Positions 45,224 through 55,204 of a stretch of DNA of 64,000 bases are shown in pieces; the stretch's first letter is position 1, and every line of letters begins with the position of its first letter. Source of the stretch: Taxillus chinensis (taxonomy: Eukaryota; Streptophyta; Magnoliopsida; Santalales; Loranthaceae); contig JAKCVP010000398.1 of NCBI GenBank assembly GCA_023512835.1, positions 62,001 to 126,000 on the forward strand, written 5' to 3'. The translations under genes and the position numbers were made by a program. Below the pieces are notes generated by a model. It saw nothing but the letters and a program-made list of their open reading frames with translations, was not told the origin of the DNA and searched no databases.

Positions 45224-46993
45224 TCAATATTTGAGCCTAAAGTCAAGTCTCGCATTGCCGTCTTTCTCCCTTGCCTCCTGGTTCTCTTGATACTCGATTT
45301 GTTCAGCCTTGGACATGCGTGCCCAAGCTCTCTGTCTCTTCCGGTTCAAGTGCCGAAGCCATTGCCTCTGGACAAGGAATATAAGAAGAGTGAAACCAGC
45401 TATGCTCACCAGGACCTTGTTTCCCGTGTAATAGTACGGCTTGTCTTTGTCTTGGTAGATTTGCGCGCCCCCAAAGCTGCCTAGTTGAACCATGAAACTG
45501 TGAGTGGTCGCCGTCACGGCTCTCTTCTCAACGCTAAACGTGTTCTCCGATATCCATGCAGAGAGGATCGGGCCTAAGGAGGGATGGCCCATGATCAGTG
45601 TGGCGAGTGTGAATCTTGCCCATCGATATCCATGCGGGGGCAGCAATATCAATGCGATGAAATTTGGGATATTCCATCCCACGCAGATAATAGCATGAAA
45701 AGTCCGCTCTTTCCACCAGTCACTCGACGTTGACACGGTCAGCATCATTATCATCTGTAGTACAGATGCAGGGACAACTAGAAGGTTGCTCTGAAACGTG
45801 CTGAAGCCCAGGGCTCTCAAGTTGAGTGTCATGTAGCTTGAAACTGGAGCAGCAGGGATCAGTCCCACGAGCCCAATGGCATAAAGACCCCACATCGACT
45901 TATCCTTAAGAGCGTCCCAAATAGCTCCTATCTTCATTGATTCTTTTTGTGCTGTCAGTCCTTTCGCTGGATCATCTCTGAGGATACGCTGCAACCGTCA
46001 GTCCACATCGCGTTGCAAAACAGCCAGGGCATTATACGTTCACCATGATGATTTCTTCTCGCTCCGTGAACCATGCTTTTCTCCATATGATCCCTTTTGT
46101 TTCAACAGGAGAGGCAGGTAGGTATAATAGGCTAACGAAGCCAACGACGAACGCGACTAGGCCTTCGATGAGGAAAAGGTAGAACCAGCCTGGTCGACCG
46201 TTGATTCCTTCCATCTGCAGGAGACCTGCAGCGACGAAAGACGACAATATATGCGCTAGATTGTGCGTGCTGTAGAACCAGGCAAGCCGCGTCGATAATT
46301 CTGCATTTGTATAGAAGTACGTGGCGAGGAGGACAGCTGCAGGTCCAAAGCCTCCCTCGAACATCCCACATAATGCTCTTATGGTGTAAAAGCTCGTTTT
46401 GTCGCGCATGAAAGCTTGTGCACAGGCTGTCCTGTCGTCAGCAAAACACAACTGTGTTCTCTCGCCCGGATATTGACGTACAAAGTGTACTAAAGATCAT
46501 CATCAAGATTGGTAAGACCCTATAAAACCCAAAGCGCTTCGCAAGATACTGCACTGGATAACTCGCGATGAGAAAGGCGACCGTATTGACGTTGTCAGCA
46601 TTGTTGTAATCATTTGTGTTCATCCCGAGGTCCTTAAGGAGATCATCTGACATGGCATTGGACAAGTTGCCCTGATCGATACGCAGACAGAAGTCCTTCA
46701 AATATAGTCAGACTAAGATCGATTCTCTTCTTGCACAGTATTCTGAATGTACATACCATGAAGCAGATCCAACCCAGCAGGTATATGTCACACTTCCTTA
46801 CGCATCGGCGTTCCTCTTCTTCAGTCCATTCAGCATGAGGGTCCCAGCGATGGAAACCTTCGTAAGTGCGGTGAGGTGCAATCACATCCGTCAAAATCCC
46901 ATAGGATTTCACGCTCGAATAGCTCTCAATGGCTTCGATTCTTAAGGCGTCCTTGGCCAGACTCTCCTCATCAGCCATTTGGTTCACTGACAT
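45224..46993 (-). CDS. MFS transporter, Dal5/anion:cation symporter (ACS) family
   Basis: A plasma-membrane transporter of the fungal allantoate/nicotinate/pantothenate-like family; the substrate is unknown. Exons 46993-46757, 46695-46478, 46431-46038 and 45988-45224 give about 537 residues. The N-terminal 80 residues are cytosolic and charged. The first helix joins across intron 1 as GWICFMDFCLRIDQGNLSNA, matching the DRxNxxNA motif (R replaced by Q). Later motifs are RALCGMFEGGFGPAAVLLAT, WFYSTHNLAHILSSFVAAG, and PGWFYLFLIEG. About twelve helices can be counted. The donor of intron 2 (GTCAAT) is weak, so that junction could differ by a few residues. The sequence around intron 3 restores MVNRILRDDPAKG exactly. 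Confidence 0.87.
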
Positions 46994-48852
46994 TGTTGAA
47001 GCATGTGGTTGGGAGAGGACGCAATGTGCAACTTCTTTATGGTTGTTCCTTGCTTCAATCTGTCATGAACTTTCGCATCCGCAGATTCTTGACGTTGCCG
47101 GTCTGCGACAGTACGGAAACTCTCGTGTCGAGCAATGGCACACGCCAGCTTATGTGAGTCCCGCATCAACTGCATCATCGATGGCTGAGTATATTGACGA
47201 AACATAGTGGCGTGAATGATTACGCAGGTGGTAAGGAACTTGTAAACACGTCCGCCTTGGGTTGAGTCCGTACCATGAGTCGGATGACCTTGCATTTACA
47301 CATTGACCCACAGCTGCTAGCAAAACGCTGTGTTGTATAGCGTGCAAGACGTGGAACACCATGCCGTTCTCAGCCGAAAGAACTCCCAATTCTCATAGCC
47401 CCATCCGTTGATAAGCCAGATAACGGCGGCAGAGGACATTTTCGTTGGGTGACCCCACTGGTTTTTGTGAACACAGACATATCCCTAGGCCCGGTCGCCG
47501 ACATGGCCTGAATCATTAAACTCACATCTGACCAACGGACGAGGTTCCGCCAATCAATTCCGATGTGTAGTTCTCCCTGTGAGAAAAGGTCCCGAACGAC
47601 TCCACCAAAGGCCAGCACGCAGACTTCCTGTCGCGCTATTATTTATCCTGGCTTTTCGTTGCTTCGAAACCATTCTCGGGCCCAATGATGAAGGGGCTGA
47701 GGGGTGGACTTACGTCGATCGATATATGGTGTGAACTGCTGAGTCGAATTGGAAGATTAGAGACCAAGCGGCTGTAAGGTAAGGGTCATCGAGCAGCACA
47801 TCTGATACCGTCCGCTCAGTCACAGAAGTCACGACAAGTGGTGACCGAGGCAGGCATGCCTCACCCATGGAATAATCACACGTAGGTGCCTCACCTCTGC
47901 TGACCACGAATTTTTTAGCTCTGCGTGCATTGGTCGACGCCTACTTCTAAGAACGCTTTATCTATAATTTACGTTTTTGCTCCCACAGACGCCGAATCCT
48001 GGGGATAAGTCCATTCTGTGCCCTCTTGAGATCCCAAGTACAAATGTCAGCACTCTAAATACACAAGGCAATAAGCATCTTGGTTTGCTTTCGCTACGTC
48101 ACTTTTGCGTTCATAGCAGTCGTGTTGAGTACATGGTCTTCATGGGTGCCGCGTGGTCATCGTAGGTGACGCGTGGTCATTGTGGGTGACGCGTAGTCTT
48201 TACACGTTGATGCAGGACCCCATTCGACAGGGAACATCATTCATCGCAGTTCATCCATCTGTATCCCGTCATTCAGACGAATAGTGATCGATTCTGTGGC
48301 AGATCTGCTCCACGTTCTCGGACATCTTTGCTACAGGTACACATATTCGGTCCAGGTCCAAGTCTGCTATACGATACTTCCCAGATTACAGGCAGGGTAT
48401 TTACGCATCTTCTACTATTCCACGGGACTGTGAGATGTGGATTTGTAAGGTGCCGGAGACTTAATCAGTTTATTCTGTGAAGTCCGTCTGATCTTGAGTT
48501 TGTAGAGGCTTGTGCTGCGAAAACAACCCAGGCACCGTACGTATCGTGATAGTGCTGTTTGCGCTACATAGCGGGCCGTGCATATCATTTCAGTTACATG
48601 CATGTCTGGGGAGACGGGAACTGACAGCAGATCCTTGTCGCCTTACCAAATGCGGATCTGGACCAAACTAATGCGGTTCAGATGTTCTGCGCGAAGTTCT
48701 AACTTCAACAGCACATCAGGCCACTTGGGAGACTCAGTCACCGCAAATTCGTGTCAAGTGCACGATTCAGTACCCTTGATTCACGCTGGTAGAAGCTCGA
48801 CTTTGCGTGAACATACCAGGGTGTAAATTTAGTGTCCTAGTCCAAATATTGG
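46994..48852. other. Gene-poor region with a 20-bp tandem repeat
   Basis: It contains the promoter of the MFS gene and short frames on both strands that I cannot support. Minus-strand frames at 47150-47618 have mixed composition and no motif. A tandem repeat lies at 48137-48196. Confidence 0.5.
48137..48196. repeat. Three tandem 20-bp units with ACGCGT core
   Basis: The units read TCTTCATGGGTGCCGCGTGG, TCATCGTAGGTGACGCGTGG and TCATTGTGGGTGACGCGTAG. Two keep ACGCGT, the MluI-type (MBF) element sequence; the first has CCGCGT. There are no spacers. Confidence 0.75.
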
Positions 48853-49251
48853 TCAGCTGTATTCAAAATGTCCTACAAAATACCAAAAGATTTCGAGGAC
48901 TCTACGGGTTTAAGCAGACTTAACTTCGTACTCTAAACGCGATTTACTCGCTAAAACTTAAACTATATAGCGTAAAAATATTAGCGTTAGATATAGCGAA
49001 ATATATGAACTTCTTTCTATTCTAAACAGATTCTTATTTGTAGCGCGAAAAGTAAAAAAGTAGTTCAAATATAATAGAAATTATTTTAATAGAATCGCGA
49101 TAGAACAGCGCGTCTTTTGTTATGATAATAGACTCAAAATTAGTACAGATTACTTATTAGATTACGTTTAAAGTGCAAAGTTGAGTCTACTTGAACTCGT
49201 AGAGTCCTCGGATCCTTCCGACATTCTGCGGGAAATCTTGAATACAGCTGA
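48853..49251. mobile_element. Non-autonomous long-TIR element, transition-rich (RIP-like)
   Basis: The left arm starting at 48853 pairs with the reverse complement of the right arm ending at 49251 for about 95 bp. Both outer ends begin TCAGCTGTATTCAA, and both share the inner block CGAGGACTCTACG. Most of the mismatches between arms are transitions, as expected for repeat-induced point mutation. The interior is AT-rich with no open frame. No transposase and no clear target-site duplication are seen. Confidence 0.75.
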
Positions 49252-49780
49252 TAAGAGGACCAAGCAATTGGCTATGCTTCGCGCAACGCCGATCCTCCTA
49301 ACACAGCGAAAAGAACGGTGTGGGTCGTTCTCTGGTACATGACCATGAATATCAAACGTTTCTTGGAAAGGGCTTTGTTATCCTGCTTGACTCATTAGCT
49401 ACCCATTGTGCTGCACGTAGCCTTGTGCATCCTGGTAAGCGTCGTAAGCCGGCCCCGCCCAGTCCCATGCTTACAGTTCTTAGTACGTGCAAAAAGTATG
49501 GATCGTGCATCTGATACTATCACGCTCGTACAAACAGCTGGTCGCTGGGTGCTATCTTTTTCCATTTGTAGCTGAACTAGCGAATTGGCTTTCCTCAATA
49601 CCTGTCGTGGACGACTATTCAATCTCAAACTTTTTACTGCAGCGCATCAAATGTGCAAAGAATCGTTAACAACAACTTCGTTACCGAAGCAAAACTGTTA
49701 TCAGGCGAATTTACAATAGTGCCCATTCCAAAAGCGATCTGAAAGTCACAAAGGCGCTATTCTCGATAGTGAGATCGCTT
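49252..49780. other. Spacer right of the TIR element
   Basis: No supported gene. The frames are short and lack motifs. Confidence 0.45.
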
Positions 49781-50080
49781 TCACGCGTTCTTTGGGCAGT
49801 CGCCGAGGTCTGGGCTGACCCAGGCGCATTTGATTTGGTTATTGTAGGGCACAACAATTGAGGCGTAGCACGAAGGCTTCCGGCGGTCGATACGCTTGGG
49901 GTGATAGCTTGCGGCTACATTCGATCCAGACCTGGCTCGAATGACGGTCGTGTCGATTGTTTCAAGATGCCAGGTAGCTCCTTCAGCGAAGAAGTCAAGC
50001 GCAAAGGATCCTTTCAGCCGGATTGTCACAGTATAACGATAGCAAGTATTAGCATGTATAATGGTTTTCGATTTATTGCT
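49781..50080 (-). CDS. Possible 3' exon of an unrecognised small protein
   Basis: A 99-codon open stretch runs from a consensus-like acceptor (CTAG before 50080) to a stop at 49781. It reads naturally, with the segments CYRYTVTIRLKGSFALDFF, TWHLETID and CYASIVVPYNNQIKCAW, and ends GDCPKNA. It has four Cys and a beta-rich pattern. I did not find the upstream exon, so the start and gene extent are unknown. It could be the C-terminal part of a secreted protein lying downstream of the repeat-protein locus on the same strand. Confidence 0.3.
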   Translation of the reverse strand, partial: SNKSKTIIHANTCYRYTVTIRLKGSFALDFFAEGATWHLETIDTTVIRARSGSNVAASYHPKRIDRRKPSCYASIVVPYNNQIKCAWVSPDLGDCPKNA

Positions 50081-50450
50081 CTAGCGACTCGTGTATGCAT
50101 ATCAGATTTCTCGAAGATAGGCAGATTCGTGTATGGATGCTGACTCAGTCCTGTCGAAATAGGTGAATATTCAATCAGTGACCTATGCCAGAAGTTGTCC
50201 CCTCGCGTGTAGACCGGTTCCGCGACATCGAAGACTAGCAGAGTGGTCATAACTAAATCATAGACGAATTTGGGCTGAGTCAATCTTCTCAACTCCAATT
50301 CCCGAAGGCACAATGCTATGACTCTTTCTGAGCCAAGCCTACTCCTCTTTGTCGACAGCCATTCCGCTAGCAGTCTCTCCGCCGACCTCGAACATCGCGA
50401 ATTGCATCTCAAGGACTTTACTGGGCCCAGAATGTACCGGCCAGATCGTG

Positions 50451-50702
50451 CTAGTCTGCCCATTTGCGATGATTCCAGTCTGTGTAGTCTACCCATTCCC
50501 GTTGATTCCAGTCAGTGTAGTCGACCTCCTCATGGGGTGAGGATCTCTTCTGAGTTTCCGTGAGCGAGTTGGGGAGTGATTGGTGTGACCGGTGACCACC
50601 AGCTCCCATGAGCTGATAATTATCACGTTTCTCGTCTTTCTTCTTCGCGTCATGGTCGGCTCCTGTGAGCGAAACGCGGGGGTGATTGGTGTGAGCGTCC
50701 AC
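50451..50702 (-). CDS. Tail segment with tandem Tyr/Trp-rich repeats (possible precursor exon)
   Basis: An open stretch of 83 codons on the same strand as the repeat-protein gene, just beyond its stop at 50732. It contains ADHDAKKKDEK, nearly repeating ADHDTEKKDEK at the end of the main frame. It then has two Lys-Arg sites (DEKRD and QKRSS) and finally two tandem 11-residue units, VDYTDWNQREW and VDYTDWNHRKW, before a stop. The DNA between 50560 and 50780 also shows an imperfect duplication (TCACACCAATCAC seen twice). It may be a further exon or a decayed 3' copy of the same precursor. I cannot show how it is spliced. Confidence 0.45.
   Translation of the reverse strand: MDAHTNHPRVSLTGADHDAKKKDEKRDNYQLMGAGGHRSHQSLPNSLTETQKRSSPHEEVDYTDWNQREWVDYTDWNHRKWAD
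50459..50524. repeat. Two contiguous 33-bp repeats encoding VDYTDWN-type units
   Basis: The units are 50459-50491 and 50492-50524. The minus strand encodes 11 residues per unit with Tyr and two Trp conserved. Differences between units mostly fall in the Gln/His and Glu/Lys codons. Confidence 0.75.
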
Positions 50703-50731
50703 CCCTGTGGGCCGATCATCACTGCGTTTTG

Positions 50732-52277
50732 CTATGCTCTCGGCTTCTTCTCGTCTTTCTTCTCTGTGTCGTGGTCGGCTACCGCGAGCTGGGGCTGCTG
50801 GGCGGCATTATACTTGCCACTCTTCGGGCCTTGTAGCTCACCCTCTGCTGTGAGCTCCGCAGCGAAGGCAGCCAGGTACCGCTCTCGATCTTCCTTTGTT
50901 ACTATCAGGTGTTTGACACCTTGCGCATCTCTATACCCTTGATCGGTAGCCCAGTATTCCCTGTAGCGATTGACATGGTCGAAGCGTCTTTTTGCGAGTT
51001 CGTCCTCTTCTCGTGCAGCAAGTAGAGCTGGATCGTCCTTGGCATCTTCCTGTGCCGCACTGTGTGGCTTCTTTACATCCTGCGCGCGATACTTTGCAAC
51101 GAGCCGAGCCACGAAGTCTTTTCGATCTTGCTCCGTGACTAGTTTATGGTCGACACCCTTTTCGTCAACGTACTCATTCGTGGCCCAGTAATGGGAATTT
51201 GCATCGAACTGGTTCACGCCACCGAGGTCCCTCTTCGACTGCGTTTCCCTTCTGCTCATCTGTCCTGTGCTGTGACTGAATAGAAGCAAGATGTTTTTCG
51301 AAATCTTCCTTGGTCACATCAAGGCGCTTGGACAGCCCTGTCCCTGGTCCGCATTTGAGGTAGAAAGTTTCGGGTCGTAACGAGTGCCGGGCATTTTTTC
51401 ATCTTCGCTATGGCCTTGCTTGACTACCCAATATCTTGAATTACCGTCGAAATTGTTCACTGGCGCCCCGAATCGCTTTGAGTGCACCTCGTCGGATTCT
51501 TTGCGTCCATCTAATGACCCCTGACTAGGCGCGTCTTTTTGTAGCTGCTGTGGAGCTGTGTTATATGATGCATTATCGACAGTGAATTTGGGTCCTACCG
51601 CCCTAGCATTCAATTGACCGTTAAGATTGTTCACCGGCGCCCCGGATCGCTTTGAGTACACCTCGCCGGATTCTTTGCGTCCCTCTAATGACCCCTGACT
51701 GGGCGCGTCTTTTTGTGGCTGCTGTGGAGCTGTATTGTATGATGCATTGTCGACAGTGAATTTGGGTCCTACCGCCCTAGCATTCAATTCGTCGCCGATA
51801 ATGAGCGGCTCAGGCTTGAGCTCAGACTTGATTCCATGTTGTCCTGCAAGCGCTGCGTCCATCTTGGTTGACGAGATGACATTGCCGACATGATGTTGAC
51901 CTTTAACTCTCTTGTCAGCTCAATGCATTCCCATGCGGCTAAACAGTGGTCTCGCTCTTTTCACACTCGTACCTCTTGAGCCTTGGTCAGGTTCATCTTC
52001 TGCTATGGTCAATTCCGGTACATCAATGTCGTGTTCATTCCTGGTCGCCAGATGCCTGGGAATGTCCGCTGCGACAATTCAGTCTCTGTCGCTCATCTGT
52101 CGCCGAACAATAAAGTCAAATGGGCTCACCATTCTGTGCGGTGCCGATCACACCGTGTTTCGAGACTGCGTCAAAGTTTGTTGATGGAACGACGCTCGCA
52201 CTTGCAAAGAGAGCAGCAGTGTTAAAGCTGACTCCCAGCGACAATGCGCCAGCAACGAGAAGCGCCTTGGGAATCAT
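50732..52277 (-). pseudogene. Secreted repeat protein with Lys-Arg sites, candidate RiPP precursor, frame-broken
   Basis: It begins with a signal peptide (MIPKALLVAGALSLGVSF, exon 52277-52130). Exon 52068-51973 and a third exon from 51843 fit by phase. The third exon has two 58-residue direct repeats (LNARAVGPKFTVDN, ending SKRSGAPVNN and SKRFGAPVNN). Four Lys-Arg sites (about 51650, 51476, 51233, 50989) precede segments ending in Tyr-Trp or equivalents: NFDGNSRYW, QFDANSHYW and NRYREYW. Each YW is followed by a helical unit such as VTKEDRERYLAAFAAE. The frame breaks twice: near 51380 (DP to ETFYLKCGPG) and between about 51250 and 51290 (before SKRDLGGVNQ). Translation in the intermediate frame keeps KRLDVTKEDFEKHLA, so the breaks interrupt real homology. 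The Kex2 and UstYa roles are inferred. Confidence 0.65.
51450..51797. repeat. Tandem duplication of a 174-bp coding unit
   Basis: Two head-to-tail copies (51450-51623 and 51624-51797) with few differences, mostly silent or conservative. Each encodes 58 residues with one Lys-Arg site in the precursor-like gene. The period is a multiple of three, so the frame is kept. Confidence 0.85.
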
Positions 52278-53552
52278 GGTTGCTGACTGCTAGTCTGCAA
52301 CTGACGATGGGCCCGAATGAGAGGACGGTACAATAGACCGTCTTGCCATGCTCTGAGGGGATGCATTTAAAAGCTATATACCAGCATACAAATGCCCATA
52401 GCCAATGCACAAGGGCCACCGCTTGTCATCTCAAATTATTGTTGAGATTGAGACGATCCACAAGCGACGATGAGCTCACGCCAGCTCATGCACGAATCTC
52501 ACCATAGTCGGTGTCTTGGATAGTAGCAGCGTCCTCCAGTCGAACGAAAGCTGACATCAAGAATTGGGCATCCGACATACCCAAAGTGCGCTGAAGGTCT
52601 TGACTAGCCGAGCTCTCAAGTAAAGCAGGGACGTGCAGCAGAGGCCGCACCTCTCCACGGTCTGTAGACAGGTCTTGACCCACCCTTGCTCTTCATCACT
52701 CGGTCAACGATCTTTGATTCCCTGGCAGCTTCGGCTATTGTTTCTGGCATCAACGCAGTCTGGAGTCAATTACGAGTCTTTGCGCATGACTTGCATCCCT
52801 TCACCGAACGTGTTTATTGAACGTAATCGACGCATTGACTCTCCCACGCTCTAGACTCTGGCAAGCTTTTGGCAGCTAGAGCTCTGGCCGCTCTTGTACA
52901 ACGCATGCTAGAGGGCGTTCCTGTCGGTGTGTGCTCCTGTAGTTACCTTAGCGGCCTCCGCGAGCCTCTCGTATTTCTCACACTGTGGTCATCAGCTTCG
53001 TCATAGTAATCTTTCATTGGTAGTGTCGTCCGCGCCTAACATCAGTGACAAAGCACAAATCCATGTGATTTCTCATGATCAAAGAGTGGTCTCACCAGAG
53101 TGTGTATTTCAAATTGACTGTCAGTAACATGACCATTCCAGCAGAACCAAGCTGCCATGGGCACAAGATGCCTGGGCAAGAGCGGGGCGCTCACGCCCAA
53201 CCTTGGGGCGATCAGCCGTTCCTGCAGATGCCCATACCAGGCCCAGGTTCTGGACCGAGGGCGAGCTACACTTCACCCATGACCATCCCAAGAGCTACTC
53301 TTTATTTAGTTGAATGAGATCCGGTTTGCCTTAGTCGCTGTGTACTGCCGAAACAAAAGCCTCTCAAGGCAGAAGTTTAGCAGCTCTTCACCCCAACGAT
53401 TCGACAGAGATGAATCAAAGAGAAGGAATTGATTTCACACCAGACGCCTGAATGTGCGGTAACGCTGCTCTGTACCTAGCGTACAGATGTTACATGCCAG
53501 CAGCACAGCCCAATATCCCCGCACTCTATCTTGGTGAATGTCGAATCATACC
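52278..53552. other. Region between the precursor-like gene and the UstYa gene
   Basis: It contains the promoter of the precursor-like gene and one possible small gene at 52486-52750. I see nothing else. Confidence 0.45.
52486..52750 (-). CDS. Possible small protein of about 59 residues
   Basis: Two exons, 52750-52684 and 52598-52486, with an 85-nt GTGGGT..AAG intron, join MPETIAEAARESKIVDRV to LQRTLGMSDAQFLMSAFV. The composition looks natural and helical, but I recognise no family and the acceptor is weak. It lies between the precursor-like gene and the UstYa gene on the same strand. It may be a remnant of a larger gene. Confidence 0.25.
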
Positions 53553-55204
53553 TCACTTCGCAGGAATCGGAGGACTCCAGAGATTCCGGCCCCACCCCAA
53601 GGGATCATCGTTGACGACTGTCAGGTTGTCAGGTTCGCCCTGAAGCGTGTGGTCCAAACCCCACTGCCTGAGCGCCTCGTAGTCCTTGCACGTGTGCACG
53701 GCCTCCATAGCCGCCTTGTATGGCTCACCATACTGTGCTCGGACAAATGAGAGCGGCGCAATATCTGCATTGCACTGCATCGTGCCGGTCAGTCGATAAT
53801 TTTGGGCCTGAACAAGTCTAGGGCGAAGGAATGTACGAACCATGAGATGCTGTCGCAGCGACTCGATGCAATGATCGAGATGATCTATGCCTAGCGTTTC
53901 CGTGTCTGGGTGCTCCCAGTCAACGCCATCCCACAGCGCCTTGCGGATTTGATTCTAGAGTTCTCAAAATCAGTGCCTAGTCCTGCTGGCGTTCGTGCTC
54001 GCTGTAAGCGAGAAGTAAGGGGGATGGGTTCGAAAACTGAAGGAACTCCATACCAGGCAGTGCATATTATGCCAGACTGAGATCTGCACGATATAACCGC
54101 CTTTTTCATCAGCAATGGGCATGGTGGCGTTCACCAATGGCCGAGCCTCCTCCGTGGAGAGGCGAACGACGCCGACTATTCCTCGATTAGCTTCTTGTTC
54201 CATCTTCTTCACCTTCTTACCTGTTTTGATTCCGAATGTTTTTTCCTACGTTCCTCAAATCCCTTCATTCATCTGCGTTGCTGGAAAGCCTTCCATCTCT
54301 TACTCTGGGAAAGAAAATGAACGAAATTACCAACATACAATTGTATAGATCCGTCCACAGCTTTTCCTTCTCCGGCGTAGGCTTGCCCTGATATTCACTC
54401 TTGCCAAGCCCAAAGCCGCTTCTGAACTGATAAGGCACATATCGAACAGCCGACTGCAGCGGTGCTGTCAAACGTCAGTTTTAATCGATTTTTTTTTCAG
54501 AATCATGAGCCAAAGAAAAAGAGGACTTCAATCCCTCTTAAAAAAAACTACAAGGAAAAAGACAGAGGGAAATTCAAGAAAACTCACAGTAGACCAAGAA
54601 CTGATTCTGATCACTCCGCTTCCAATGCCACGCCGAAAGCGAGTTGAACCCAAACAGCGCTAAATTAGCGCCCAGCAGCAATGGCAAGAGGAAGCGCGTC
54701 CACTTGCTCTGCGTCTGCCACGCGCCTGCAATTCCACTTCCATTTCCGGTGCCATTTCGATTTGGATCGTGAGAATGGGGTTGGTACTTCTCATGGCCGT
54801 AGCCTTGGACGTGGCCGTTGTCGTTGCCTACGTTCGAAGCCTGTTAGCTATGCCTATACGGAAACCTTCAGGTAGGCAGGTAGCCCCCCCCTCCTCATCA
54901 TCCAGTATAAACCAAAACGTATTCTCCTTCCTTCACCCTCCTCCCTCTCTCCCTCGCCCTCTCTAACTCAACTAGACCAAATGCCGACAAAGAGCCAACA
55001 TGAACCATTGCACTCACCAGCAGCGCCATCAGTAGCGTCAAATCCCTGCACACGCCGATACGCCTCACTTAAATGCGGCGGCTGAATCAAATTCGCCTCC
55101 TCATCGCCAAGCGAATCAGAAGACAAGCTTGATCTACCCTGTCTCAAGCTTTCAAACATGATCTTCTTGTCCGTGCTTGATTTGAGGATTGACTTGAGGG
55201 ACAT
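53553..55204 (-). CDS. UstYa/DUF3328-family oxidase
   Basis: UstYa-family proteins are membrane-anchored, copper-type oxidases that cyclise fungal RiPP peptides (ustiloxin, asperipin, phomopsin) and act in other pathways. Exons 55204-55018, 54827-54588, 54464-54339, 54220-54054, 53954-53841 and 53774-53553 give about 351 residues. A cytosolic N-terminus is followed by one helix at about 105-127 (WTRFLLPLLLGANLALFGF). Then come YSPLQSAVRYVPYQF and the paired metal motifs HNMHC (235-239) and HLDHC (265-269), and after them LMCNADIAPLSF. The segment KKVKKMEQEAN after exon 3 is unusual. A different acceptor (after GAAGAAG) would shorten it and give a more typical fit. The nearest partner on this strand is the Lys-Arg repeat protein at 50.7-52.3 kb. 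Confidence 0.88.

Noticed and set aside
47150..47618. Two overlapping minus-strand frames that could be a small gene
   Set aside because: They do not join with convincing splice sites and show no domain.
50459..50524. Repeat array considered as CRISPR-like
   Set aside because: The units are contiguous with no spacers, and the host is a eukaryote.
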